From: Verrucomicrobiota bacterium
Lineage (GTDB): Bacteria > Verrucomicrobiota > Verrucomicrobiia > Chthoniobacterales > UBA10450
Length of the DNA: 11,990 bases
Direction: 5' to 3'
Assembly: GCA_003219395.1 (NCBI GenBank)
Contig: QHOR01000196.1
Location: 15,322-27,311 of the forward strand
Below are positions 6,293-11,990 of the stretch, piece by piece. The translations under genes and the position numbers were made by a program. The stretch's first letter is position 1; every line of letters begins with the position of its first letter. Under the pieces are notes generated by a model. The model did not search any database. It saw only the letters and a program-made list of their open reading frames with translations, and had not been told where the DNA came from.

Positions 6293-7788
6293 CTTCGCCG
6301 CTGTTTGCGGTACCTTTCTTTGGATTTCTGCGGATGTGCGTCACGAAGTAGGCGAGTAAACGCGCTGTGCACATTCTTGCGTAGGGCCACGACACGACGC
6401 CACTCGTGCTTGATTGTTCCCTGCACGCGCTGCGTCGGACGCAGTTGATAGTGTGACTGCGCGGGACGCGAGGCCCGCCTAACGATGGCTTGCGATGCAA
6501 TCTTGGCATTTTGGGTGTGCTTGGGTGCTGGCGGCGATGGCGATGCATCCTCGGCATTAAGTTCGATATCCGTTCCCGACGCCAGCGCTGGCGCGACAAA
6601 CGAGGTGGCGACGAAGGAAGTGGCGATAGCCTGCTCAGCCACGTTGCAACCTGCCTCACCAAGCTCGACTGCCTGCTGAGGTACTCTGACGCCGTGCTGG
6701 CATAATGCCAAAGCAAGTGTAACGAATGCAATGACGGCATGCTCAACACGTGAGCACACAGACCGCGCAAAACACCAAACACTAGAAGTTTTGTCCAGCA
6801 TCCAGTTTTGGAAATGGGTCGCGGCAATATTCACAGGCAATAAAAACACCGAAGGAAGCCTGAAGCCACGTTTCGCCCTGGCACGACTGAAGATTTTAGC
6901 GATCTTCCTCTGGATTCTCCGCTTGGTAAACAGAGGTCGCCGCGCAGGAACATGCACACCAGAGTCGGGATCTGTCCAACTCTCCTGTTGAGCGGAGTCT
7001 TCTCTGAACAGTCCTAGCCGGTCGAGAGTGATTCTGCGCAAGCTGCGTTGCATTCTGATTAGCTCCCGAAAGGCCTTGCTGATGACGGCAACATTATCGC
7101 CGGTCGGCTTGCCGTGCCGTCGTGGGAAGTGGCTCACCGGCACCTCCTTGATCGTCATGCCAAACGCGGATGCCTGAGCGAGGATTTCCGCGTTCACCAT
7201 CGCGCCGGTCGAGTGGATCTGGATACTGTCGAAGACATGGCGGTGAAACGCTTTGAAAGCGCAATCAATGTCTCGGATCTTGATGGCGAGTACGCAACGA
7301 ACGAGGATCTTCCAACCCCAGGCAAACAACAGCCTGTGCGGTGGATCATGTCTCCGAGCTCGGTAACCAGCAACGATGTCGTAGGCATCAATCTCTTCCA
7401 GGAGCATGGCCACTTCCCTCAGGTCGAACTGTCCATCGGAGTCAGTGAAGAAAATCACATCATACCGCGCGTGCTCGAAGCCGGCTTTGAGAGCGGCACC
7501 GTAACCCCTGTTCCTCGCATGATGAACAACATGCACTTCGGAAAACTCCATCGCCAGTTCATCGCAAATCTCACCCGTGCGATCTTTACTGCCGTCGTTC
7601 ACCACAATAATCTCAAAAACTGGAGCAAATTGTGGTATAATCCGACACGCCTCCTCAACGACAGTCCGGATATTTGCCTCTTCATTAAGTGCAGGAAAAA
7701 TGACTGATAGCGATGTCGGGACGCTTTGAACCTTTCGATTTAAGGACCCGACGGCACGTTCTTTTTGAAGCGGACAATCCGGTGTCAT
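6289..7788 (-). CDS. Family 2 glycosyltransferase (DPM1-like) with long basic C-terminal extension
   Basis: A 499-residue protein from ATG 7788; an in-frame TTG at 7794 is an alternative, and neither has a strong ribosome binding site. Residues ~26-240 form a GT-A fold glycosyltransferase of the dolichol/polyprenyl-phosphate mannose synthase type: SVIFPALNEEANI (28-40), VVNDGSKDRT (62-71), RNRGYGAALKAGF (92-104), the DSD metal-binding motif in FFTDSDGQFD (113-122), CAFKAFHR (176-183) and KEVPVSHFPRRHG (214-226). It would transfer a sugar from a nucleotide donor to a lipid carrier or glycan at the inner membrane. The remaining ~240 residues are unusual: Arg/Lys-rich (RPLFTKRRIQRKIAKIFSRA), one moderately hydrophobic segment (AVIAFVTLALAL), an ATSFVATSFVA duplication, a Pro/Ala/Ser stretch and a very basic tail ending KERYRKQRRS. 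Family members usually end at 230-350 residues. The tail could anchor to membrane or nucleic acid, or be read-through after an old frameshift. It is convergent with copy A, overlapping at the stops. Confidence 0.85.
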   Translation of the reverse strand: MTPDCPLQKERAVGSLNRKVQSVPTSLSVIFPALNEEANIRTVVEEACRIIPQFAPVFEIIVVNDGSKDRTGEICDELAMEFSEVHVVHHARNRGYGAALKAGFEHARYDVIFFTDSDGQFDLREVAMLLEEIDAYDIVAGYRARRHDPPHRLLFAWGWKILVRCVLAIKIRDIDCAFKAFHRHVFDSIQIHSTGAMVNAEILAQASAFGMTIKEVPVSHFPRRHGKPTGDNVAVISKAFRELIRMQRSLRRITLDRLGLFREDSAQQESWTDPDSGVHVPARRPLFTKRRIQRKIAKIFSRARAKRGFRLPSVFLLPVNIAATHFQNWMLDKTSSVWCFARSVCSRVEHAVIAFVTLALALCQHGVRVPQQAVELGEAGCNVAEQAIATSFVATSFVAPALASGTDIELNAEDASPSPPAPKHTQNAKIASQAIVRRASRPAQSHYQLRPTQRVQGTIKHEWRRVVALRKNVHSAFTRLLRDAHPQKSKERYRKQRRS

Positions 7789-8342
7789 TTCCAAAAAAGG
7801 TCAAGAACGCATTCTGAGCAGATTATCACGGACAGTGCTAAGCAGAAAAGGTGAGCGTCGCTGTTGTGGCGTGGTGGGTTTTGGAGCTGCATCTCAACTG
7901 TGGATGTCACACTATTGGGCGGCAATAGGTTGCGGGCCAGGCGGCCGGGCGGCATTTGTCCGGTGGCGTCACCTGGCTCCGTGCCATTTCAGGCCAGAAA
8001 TTTTTGAGCAAGTTGCTGCGCTGCGGCATAGAGTTCACTGAGCGCAGAGGCCAGTCCTTTCGTTGTTGAAGCTTGATCTGTTGGCAACGGCGGCGAAGTG
8101 CCCACAACTCGCGCAGTTCACTCCAGAAAGTTTTTTTCATAGTGCGGGCATCCGTCCTCTCTTGCTTCCGTAAGCAATCGCCGCTATAAAAATTTCGCAA
8201 CTGCCTCGCTGTTTGGCCTTGTTGGCTTGCGGAGAAGGTGATCTGCATGTCGGTACCCTAAGTCACAATTCGCTTAATTCGCGCGTGTTCAGGATCGGCT
8301 TCACCTACACGCGTTGCCAAGCTTGAAATAGGTTTCCCTTCC
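7789..8342. other. Gene-poor region with decayed coding fragments
   Basis: No intact gene. Apart from the composite fragment at 7989-8140, the minus strand near 8258-8335 ends in a coding-like peptide (ISSLATRVGEADPEHARIKR), but its upstream part would be antisense to copy B, so it is probably chance or a relic. An ORF starting at 8248 on the minus strand mixes coding-like and random stretches in different frames, as expected of decayed sequence. Confidence 0.4.
7989..8140 (-). pseudogene. Possible small helical protein, one frameshift
   Basis: On the minus strand, ATG 8140 begins MKKTFWSELRELWALRRR and a Gln/Lys-rich helix (CQQIKLQQR). After a one-base slip in an A run (CGAAAGG), another frame carries GLASALSELYAAAQQLAQKF and stops at 7989-7991. 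Joined, these make ~50 residues of amphipathic helix. In the undisturbed frame the sequence past the slip becomes Pro/Trp-rich and unlikely. No good ribosome binding site. Family unknown; reading it as a gene at all is tentative. Confidence 0.3.
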
Positions 8343-8523
8343 ATCGCTGATAATCTCAGCAAAGTAGGCTGGAATTGGGGCTGTGTTTCAGTGATTGATC
8401 CAACGCGCGAACCATCTTTGTTGCCGATGCGCACTGCGGTGAGGGAAGCGTTTCGTCGCGCGCTCCGATGATAAGCTGACTGCATTTCTTGAACTCGCGC
8501 GAAACATTTCCACTATCTTCTGA
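8343..8523 (+). pseudogene. Small conserved protein, copy B, two frameshifts and no start codon
   Basis: The degraded paralogue of 6040-6292. It begins at ATC 8343, where an ATG would be expected, and reads IADNLSKVGWNWGCVSVIDP. A one-base deletion in ACGCGCG then shifts the frame to RTIFVADAHCGEG, and a second deletion (GGAAGCG, expected GGAAAGCG) shifts it to RFVARSDDKLTAFLELARN, ending at TGA 8521-8523. The conserved core positions match copy A, so the three frame segments are one former gene of ~60 residues. The 3' end differs from copy A: it stops soon after the ELA region, and copy A has ~25 further residues. Confidence 0.6.
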
Positions 8524-9094
8524 TGAAAGATTGCGAACGATTTTGGCTGAGGCAATACGTCTGCTTTGCCAAAAAGGAGTATTTTCTCGGATTCGGCAGC
8601 CGGTCGGGTCGAACGTTGCAAAGTTCGCCGGACCATGCGTCGGCGTTCAAGCATATGCTCATCTTTTCGCTAAAAGATAGCCTAGCAAAAACGTCCATGC
8701 CGGTGTCTGGCAGACTAGTATAAACACTATCAGTCTCAGTAATTGCTCGGAAGTTAAATCCATTTGGTTGAGCTTTGCTCGAATTCCCACTAAACATGTT
8801 GCGGACTCAAATACGGGGATGCCGCTTCAGAATCCCCTTGGTCCAAACGCGAACTTGGCTCGTACGCCCACGCAATAACAACGTAGAATCATTCGATTTG
8901 TTTTTAAAAAATCGCTCGCGCTGACGGATTCAAAAAAACTCGCACATATCGCTAGGATTTTAGCCTAGAATACGATGAAAGATTTTGTGCAGACTTTCGA
9001 GCCGCGAAGCCTCAAACAGCGGGCCATCGTAGAACAAAACGCGCGATTTTTTTCTGATGCGTGTCTAGTACCAAATTGAGCATTTTGGTCGTAC
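8524..9094. other. Intergenic region, no gene seen
   Basis: About 570 bases. ORFs of 60-90 codons exist on both strands but overlap one another, lack ribosome binding sites and have no recognisable content. A small palindrome CTAGG-N7-CCTAG lies at about 8952-8968, and the sequence is more AT-rich toward 8900-8960. Confidence 0.45.
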
Positions 9095-9128
9095 AAAGAA
9101 AATGACCGTTCGCTTTCGAACGGCCATT
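9095..9128 (-). terminator. Intrinsic terminator of the VPDGG-CTERM gene
   Basis: Read on the minus strand: AATG, one mismatch, CCGTTCG, a 4-base loop, CGAACGG, CATT, then TTCTTT. The stem is 7 bp (9106-9112 with 9117-9123) plus 4 bp (9101-9104 with 9125-9128). It lies 37 bases after the stop codon. A-rich sequence on the other side would allow weaker function on the plus strand. Confidence 0.82.
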
Positions 9129-9164
9129 CTTTCGTGATGGCGCTTTTCAGCTGCCCATACACTC

Positions 9165-9773
9165 TCAAGTCACCAAAAAACGCCGCACTACACCAACTGC
9201 GCTCAATGCCGCCCCGAGCAACATCAGTGTGGTTCCCCCATCAGGTACAGCGCCACCCGGACCTGTAAACAGCGCCCAGCCAGAAAGACCATGACCTAAG
9301 CCCGTAGCCGGAATGGAAATACTGCCATTCAAATTGCCGACATACCAAACTTCAGCGAAACCGCCTCCAGGCCCACCGTAATGGGCAAAGAGGTAATCAT
9401 ATAGTCCCGCTGTCGGACCAAGGTTTACGGTCGTACCCGTGCCCCTTAACGCAAGGTTAGCTGGTCCGGGCAATGGTCCAAAGCCGTTCATTGAGCGCCT
9501 TACCAGATTGTTATGGGGCCCGATGATTACCTGACCTGAGCCACCAAGCGACAAACCGATCATAAAGTTAACGTACTGTGTGATAGCGGCGTCACCTTCT
9601 GGTACGGCTGGCTGAACCTGGCCCAGCTCGTGTTGATCCCCAATTGTAAGGTTAATACTCGGTGGAAGGGGCGTCCGATAAGCTTTTGCCTCCTTCGCAG
9701 AAGCGAGCATCACAGCGCAACCAATTCCCAAGAGCATTCCGAACTTCCTTGTTACAATCCCATTTATTTTCAC
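9165..9773 (-). CDS. Exported protein with VPDGG-type (VPDSG-CTERM-like) C-terminal sorting signal
   Basis: A 202-residue protein from GTG 9773. An in-frame TAG lies 9 bases upstream, so the start is this GTG (with AGGG 5 bases before it) or the internal ATG at codon 13; the GTG keeps the basic n-region (TRK) of the signal peptide, which is cut near AKEAKA, residue 31. The mature part is Gly-rich and probably beta-structured (SLGGSGQVIIGPHNN, LYDYLFAHYGGPGGGFAEVW). The C-terminus from residue 176 has the tripartite sorting signal: VPDGGTT, hydrophobic LMLLGAALSAVGVV, then basic RR. Proteins of this class are thought to be recognised and processed by an exosortase in the inner membrane, often in exopolysaccharide-producing Gram-negative bacteria, and the VPDSG subtype is typical of Verrucomicrobiota. 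No exosortase lies in the window. An AT-rich patch (9850-9862) upstream may hold the promoter (TTGCTT, 17 bases, TTTATA on the minus strand), which is weak. It is a single-gene unit with its own terminator. Confidence 0.87.
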   Translation of the reverse strand: MKINGIVTRKFGMLLGIGCAVMLASAKEAKAYRTPLPPSINLTIGDQHELGQVQPAVPEGDAAITQYVNFMIGLSLGGSGQVIIGPHNNLVRRSMNGFGPLPGPANLALRGTGTTVNLGPTAGLYDYLFAHYGGPGGGFAEVWYVGNLNGSISIPATGLGHGLSGWALFTGPGGAVPDGGTTLMLLGAALSAVGVVRRFLVT

Positions 9774-10358
9774 AAAGCCCTAAACAGCATCTAAAGCGCC
9801 AATGAGGGAAAGCGACCAGATGATCAGAGGCCACATACGGAAAATCCTCATATAAATATTACGCTAATGTGCGAAGCAACGCCTCAAATTGGTAATCCGG
9901 ACGACATAACTACTACGGTGCAGCCCTGAATCGCCAGATTCGCACTTTTTTGCACAACGAAGCGCGTAAGATATTCCGACATTGTTAAGTATCCCGACGT
10001 AAAACCGGGCGCGATCGAAATCCTTAGGATTTTTGTTGAGACCCCTGCGTCCATCGATCAGCTGGGCGAACGTTCGGTTGGCTGTCTCATTTGGAGTGCA
10101 GCCCGAATGGCCTCGTCGGCACGTTTTCCCGGGAATGGCCTGCCGGTTCGTAATCGTTATCTTAACAACAACGGGCATAACATTGCCGGACCGCGCTTCT
10201 GAAATGGATTTCATGCAGCTACCGATTGTTTTCCGGTGTCTACTGACCACACAGGCTTTTGCAGATACCAGGATTAGTGATGTTTCATGTTCTTGCTGTT
10301 GTTCCTCCGAAAGTTGAGTACAGCCCAGGGTATTGTTCGGTCGCATGTGCCTGTTTGT
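9774..10358. other. Intergenic region, no convincing gene
   Basis: About 580 bases. A 160-residue minus-strand ORF (9864-10346) and a plus-strand ORF (10033-10317) overlap each other. Neither has a ribosome binding site, membrane pattern or known motif, and both are rich in Cys and Arg in the way of non-coding translations. Parts of the minus ORF (GNVMPVVVKITITNRQ) are mildly protein-like. The first ~90 bases carry the likely promoter of the VPDGG gene. Confidence 0.4.
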
Positions 10359-10586
10359 TTATTCAAGTACACCCGCAAATGGTGACCGATTCTTCTGCTG
10401 GCAGAGCTCGCTTGCTTCGCGTCTCGAATCGTCAGGGTCATGTGTCAGTTGATGGTGCAAACTGTCGTCGTGAGTGCTACTGACGTTTTCTTTGTTTGAG
10501 TCATAAAGTTCCATTTTTGCTGTGTCGCGTTTGGCTGCAGCCGCGGATTTCGTCTTGTCGTAGAACTCCTCCTGAACCTGGCGCAT
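10359..10586 (-). CDS. Hypothetical small hydrophilic protein (uncertain)
   Basis: From ATG 10586, 75 residues, highly charged: MRQVQEEFYDKTKSAAAAKR, then KMELYDSNKENVSS and THDPDDSRREASELC. This hydrophilic, Asp/Glu/Lys-rich composition is more protein-like than the surrounding frames. The frame stays open upstream to 10781, but that part is less convincing. No ribosome binding site is evident and no family is recognised. It would be divergent from the ORF at 10680 with ~93 bases between. Confidence 0.25.
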   Translation of the reverse strand: MRQVQEEFYDKTKSAAAAKRDTAKMELYDSNKENVSSTHDDSLHHQLTHDPDDSRREASELCQQKNRSPFAGVLE

Positions 10587-10679
10587 CCTTAGAAGCGGGT
10601 GAGTTCCGCTGATGGGCGGGCCGATAAAATCGAGACGTTGCGAGAACTTCAAGCGCAGAAATCCGTATGAAGTTCTTGA

Positions 10680-11051
10680 ATGAGCGATCTGTCTCGGCGC
10701 GGTGCTCGACGACGTGGCAAGACTAAGAGCAACGCAATAACCGGCATCATTGTCGGGATGACGGTGTATCCTCAGGACCACAGATGCTCAAAGCTAGTCG
10801 GAATCAGGATCGTAAAAATTTCGGAAGCGGACTACCGAGACTATCCCGACTTGTGCAAGAAAATTATTCTTGAGACGCTGCTCTCGCTCCCGTCAGGATG
10901 TTATACGGTCGTTAACCATACTGAACCGGTTCCCTGCGTAATGGATATCCGCCTTGCCGATCAGGGCTGTGGATTACGAGTGAGACGGTTTGATACAAAA
11001 ACGATCAACAGCATAAAGCAGCCAGCCTGCCTGTGCGTCGTGGTTGGGTGA
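10680..11051 (+). CDS. Hypothetical protein (uncertain)
   Basis: 123 codons from ATG 10680 to TGA 11051. The N-terminal ~27 residues are Arg-rich and doubtful. From codon 27 (ATG 10758) the content is more natural: MTVYPQDHRCSKLVGIRIVK, ISEADYRDYPDLCKKIILE, LLSLPSGCYTVVNHTEPVP. No ribosome binding site stands out and no family is recognised. It may be a small orphan gene or chance. Confidence 0.25.
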   Translation: MSDLSRRGARRRGKTKSNAITGIIVGMTVYPQDHRCSKLVGIRIVKISEADYRDYPDLCKKIILETLLSLPSGCYTVVNHTEPVPCVMDIRLADQGCGLRVRRFDTKTINSIKQPACLCVVVG

Positions 11052-11524
11052 AGAAATAAGCCGCCAACAAAGCCAACCGTTGTAGCGCTTGGAATAGCCT
11101 AGGCACAATCCCCCTGCGTGAAGATCACACCGAGCCGATCTACTGCACGGTTGATGCTGCTCATAGAATCTTTGTTCAACCTCGAATGCGCTTTCGCGGC
11201 ACCGCAACAACTCAAGAAATAAGTCCCATTCGCGGACTGGCGAGCCAATTCACGATGCAAATCCGCAAGCCTTCGCATGCTCTGACGGCGGTAGGCGCTG
11301 TGTGCCAGCGACGCGCCTAGGTGTGGTGGACAGCTACTGACCAAAAAGGAGGCTTTTTTTTAGGTACACTACTCTCGAGACGTAGAGAACGGAAAGGCGC
11401 TGGCAATACACGAAAACGCGTCAGGGCATGACTCTAAACAGCATTGAAATCACCGGATGTGTTCTGAAAATCGTTCTGATTAGCTTTGTTTTTCGGCTTA
11501 CTCTCGGCGTTACGACGTGAAACG
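11052..11524. other. Intergenic region with one weak minus-strand ORF
   Basis: About 470 bases. The minus-strand frame 11344-11099 (TTG start, or ATG 11278) gives MRRLADLHRELARQSANGTY and NKDSMSSINRAVDRLGVIF, which is moderately protein-like but has no ribosome binding site. It could be a relic. At 11343-11361 the plus strand has AAAAAG-GAGG-CTTTTTTTT, an A/T hairpin with a T-run that might terminate weakly. The remaining bases before the tRNA gene show no structure I can interpret. Confidence 0.35.
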
Positions 11525-11596
11525 AGGCGGGGGCGGGAATCGAACCCGCGAATAGCGGTTTTGCAGACCGCGACCTTACCACTTGGCTACCCCGCC
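11525..11596 (-). tRNA. tRNA-Cys (anticodon GCA)
   Basis: A complete cloverleaf of 72 bases on the minus strand: acceptor stem GGCGGGG / CCCCGCC, D-arm GCC..GGT, anticodon stem GCGGT / ACCGC with loop CTGCAAA (anticodon GCA at 11562-11564), and T-arm GCGGG-TTCGAAT-CCCGC. The discriminator base is U73, the standard Cys identity base. CCA is not encoded (CGT follows), so it must be added by a nucleotidyltransferase. No integrase or duplicated tRNA 3' end is seen nearby, so there is no sign that it serves as an attachment site here. Confidence 0.97.
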
Positions 11597-11612
11597 AATT
11601 CTACAAGAAGTG

Positions 11613-11640
11613 AGGGTAACGTGGGAGCACAACGTGTCAA
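11613..11640 (-). promoter_or_regulatory. Probable sigma-70-type promoter of tRNA-Cys
   Basis: On the minus strand, a perfect -35 TTGACA (11635-11640), a 16-base spacer and TACCCT (11613-11618, 3 of 6 to the -10 consensus) lie 16 bases before the tRNA 5' end. The spacing fits a short 5' leader removed by RNase P. The -10 is weak. Confidence 0.45.
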
Positions 11641-11651
11641 CGCGTCGAAGC

Positions 11652-11668
11652 CATTCGTGTAACGAATG
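11652..11668. repeat. Perfect 7-bp inverted repeat
   Basis: CATTCGT-GTA-ACGAATG lies between the divergent tRNA-Cys promoter and hemL. It has no T-run and is followed by a partial third copy (ATTCGTGAC at 11671-11679). It could be an operator-like site or an RNA hairpin in the hemL leader. Confidence 0.4.
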
Positions 11669-11756
11669 TGATTCGTGACGGTGATCAGTAAATGATTACC
11701 GATTCAATTCCGAAAGCCATCGCGAGTGAAACACGATAACGAGTGAGGAGTAGGGG

Positions 11757-11822
11757 AATGACGCGCAGAAATTGAGGGTTGGACGTTGGGCACTGGGCGT
11801 TGGACGTTCTGATGAAAATGAC
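11757..11822 (+). repeat. GTTGGACGTT repeat segment bounded by AATGAC hexamers
   Basis: AATGAC occurs at 11757-11762 and again at 11817-11822, exactly 60 bases apart, the second copy including the hemL ATG at 11818. Between them, GTTGGACGTT is present twice (11778-11787 and 11799-11808, 21 bases apart), with GTTGGGC and CTGGGCG variants between. Upstream of the first AATGAC is a good ribosome binding site (AGGAG 11746-11750, 7 bases before ATG 11758). That ATG now opens only a five-codon frame (MTRRN, stop at 11773). Confidence 0.6.
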
Positions 11823-11990
11823 CTCGCGTTCATCTGAGCTTTTCTCGCGCGCCCAATCGCTTATTCCCGGCGGCGTTAATTCTCCTGTACGCGCGTTTCG
11901 CAACGTCGATGGCGCGCCATTTTTCGTCACGCACGCGAAAGGCGCAAAGATTTGGGATGTCGATGGCGAGGAATACATCGACTACGTGGG
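11812..11990 (+). CDS. hemL: Glutamate-1-semialdehyde 2,1-aminomutase (3' partial)
   Basis: PLP-dependent conversion of glutamate-1-semialdehyde to 5-aminolevulinate in the C5 pathway of tetrapyrrole (heme) synthesis, in the cytoplasm. Only the first 59 residues are in the window; the family is ~430 long. The N-terminus is diagnostic: [20 protein letters not shown], then [20 protein letters not shown] and [13 protein letters not shown]. The start is ATG 11812 or ATG 11818 (MTSRSSELF); the latter fits the usual family length slightly better. Neither has a ribosome binding site at normal distance, because repeat sequence lies directly upstream. Confidence 0.95.
   Translation, partial: MKMTSRSSELFSRAQSLIPGGVNSPVRAFRNVDGAPFFVTHAKGAKIWDVDGEEYIDYV

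Noticed and set aside
7114..7707. 197-codon plus-strand ORF opposite the glycosyltransferase
   Set aside because: It is antisense to the conserved catalytic domain with its DGS and DSD motifs, and has no domain of its own.
11525..11596. tRNA-Cys as an integration site of a genomic island
   Set aside because: No integrase gene and no duplicated tRNA 3' end are visible in the window.
11685..11978. 97-codon minus-strand ORF across the hemL start
   Set aside because: It reads the GTTGGACGTT repeat and the hemL coding strand in antisense, a common spurious ORF at such repeats.

Overview
The window looks like a chromosomal stretch from a free-living bacterium, most likely of the phylum Verrucomicrobiota (a soil or sediment Chthoniobacterales-like lineage). 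The pointers are a C-terminal sorting signal of VPDSG/VPDGG type, a secreted S74-processed fibre protein, low coding density and GTTGGACGTT-type intergenic repeats. This placement is inference: no rRNA or universal marker phylogeny is available here. About 55% of the bases lie in convincing genes, which is low for a bacterium.

Layout. 1-1120 (+): the 3' four-fifths of accC (biotin carboxylase). 1411-2783 (+): a leader, a secreted protein with a 17-residue head repeat and an auto-cleaving S74 chaperone domain, and a strong terminator. 2854-3209 (+): a small three-helix membrane protein broken by one frameshift. 3807-5518 (+): a second copy of the same leader, followed by a secreted kelch/galactose-oxidase-like beta-propeller. 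5549-6292: an inverted repeat, a start-less coding remnant and a frameshifted small gene. 6289-7788 (-): a family 2 glycosyltransferase with a long basic C-terminal extension. 7789-9094: mostly decayed sequence, including a second, more degraded copy of the small gene at 6040-6292. 9095-9773 (-): an exported VPDGG-CTERM protein with its terminator. 9774-11524: no confident gene, three weak ORFs. 11525-11596 (-): tRNA-Cys. 11812 to the end (+): the 5' end of hemL.

How it fits together. accC (fatty acid synthesis), tRNA-Cys and hemL (tetrapyrrole synthesis) are housekeeping genes at or near the window edges. Between them lies accessory material dominated by exported or envelope proteins. Two of these, the S74 fibre and the kelch protein, share a homologous 5' leader although the proteins are unrelated, so they may be co-regulated. 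The VPDGG protein implies an exosortase elsewhere in the genome.

The most unusual observations are the duplicated leader, the two decayed copies of one small protein family, and a 60-bp repeat-bearing segment that appears to have separated hemL from its natural ribosome binding site. I found no evidence of a defence system, CRISPR array, intact transposon or prophage.
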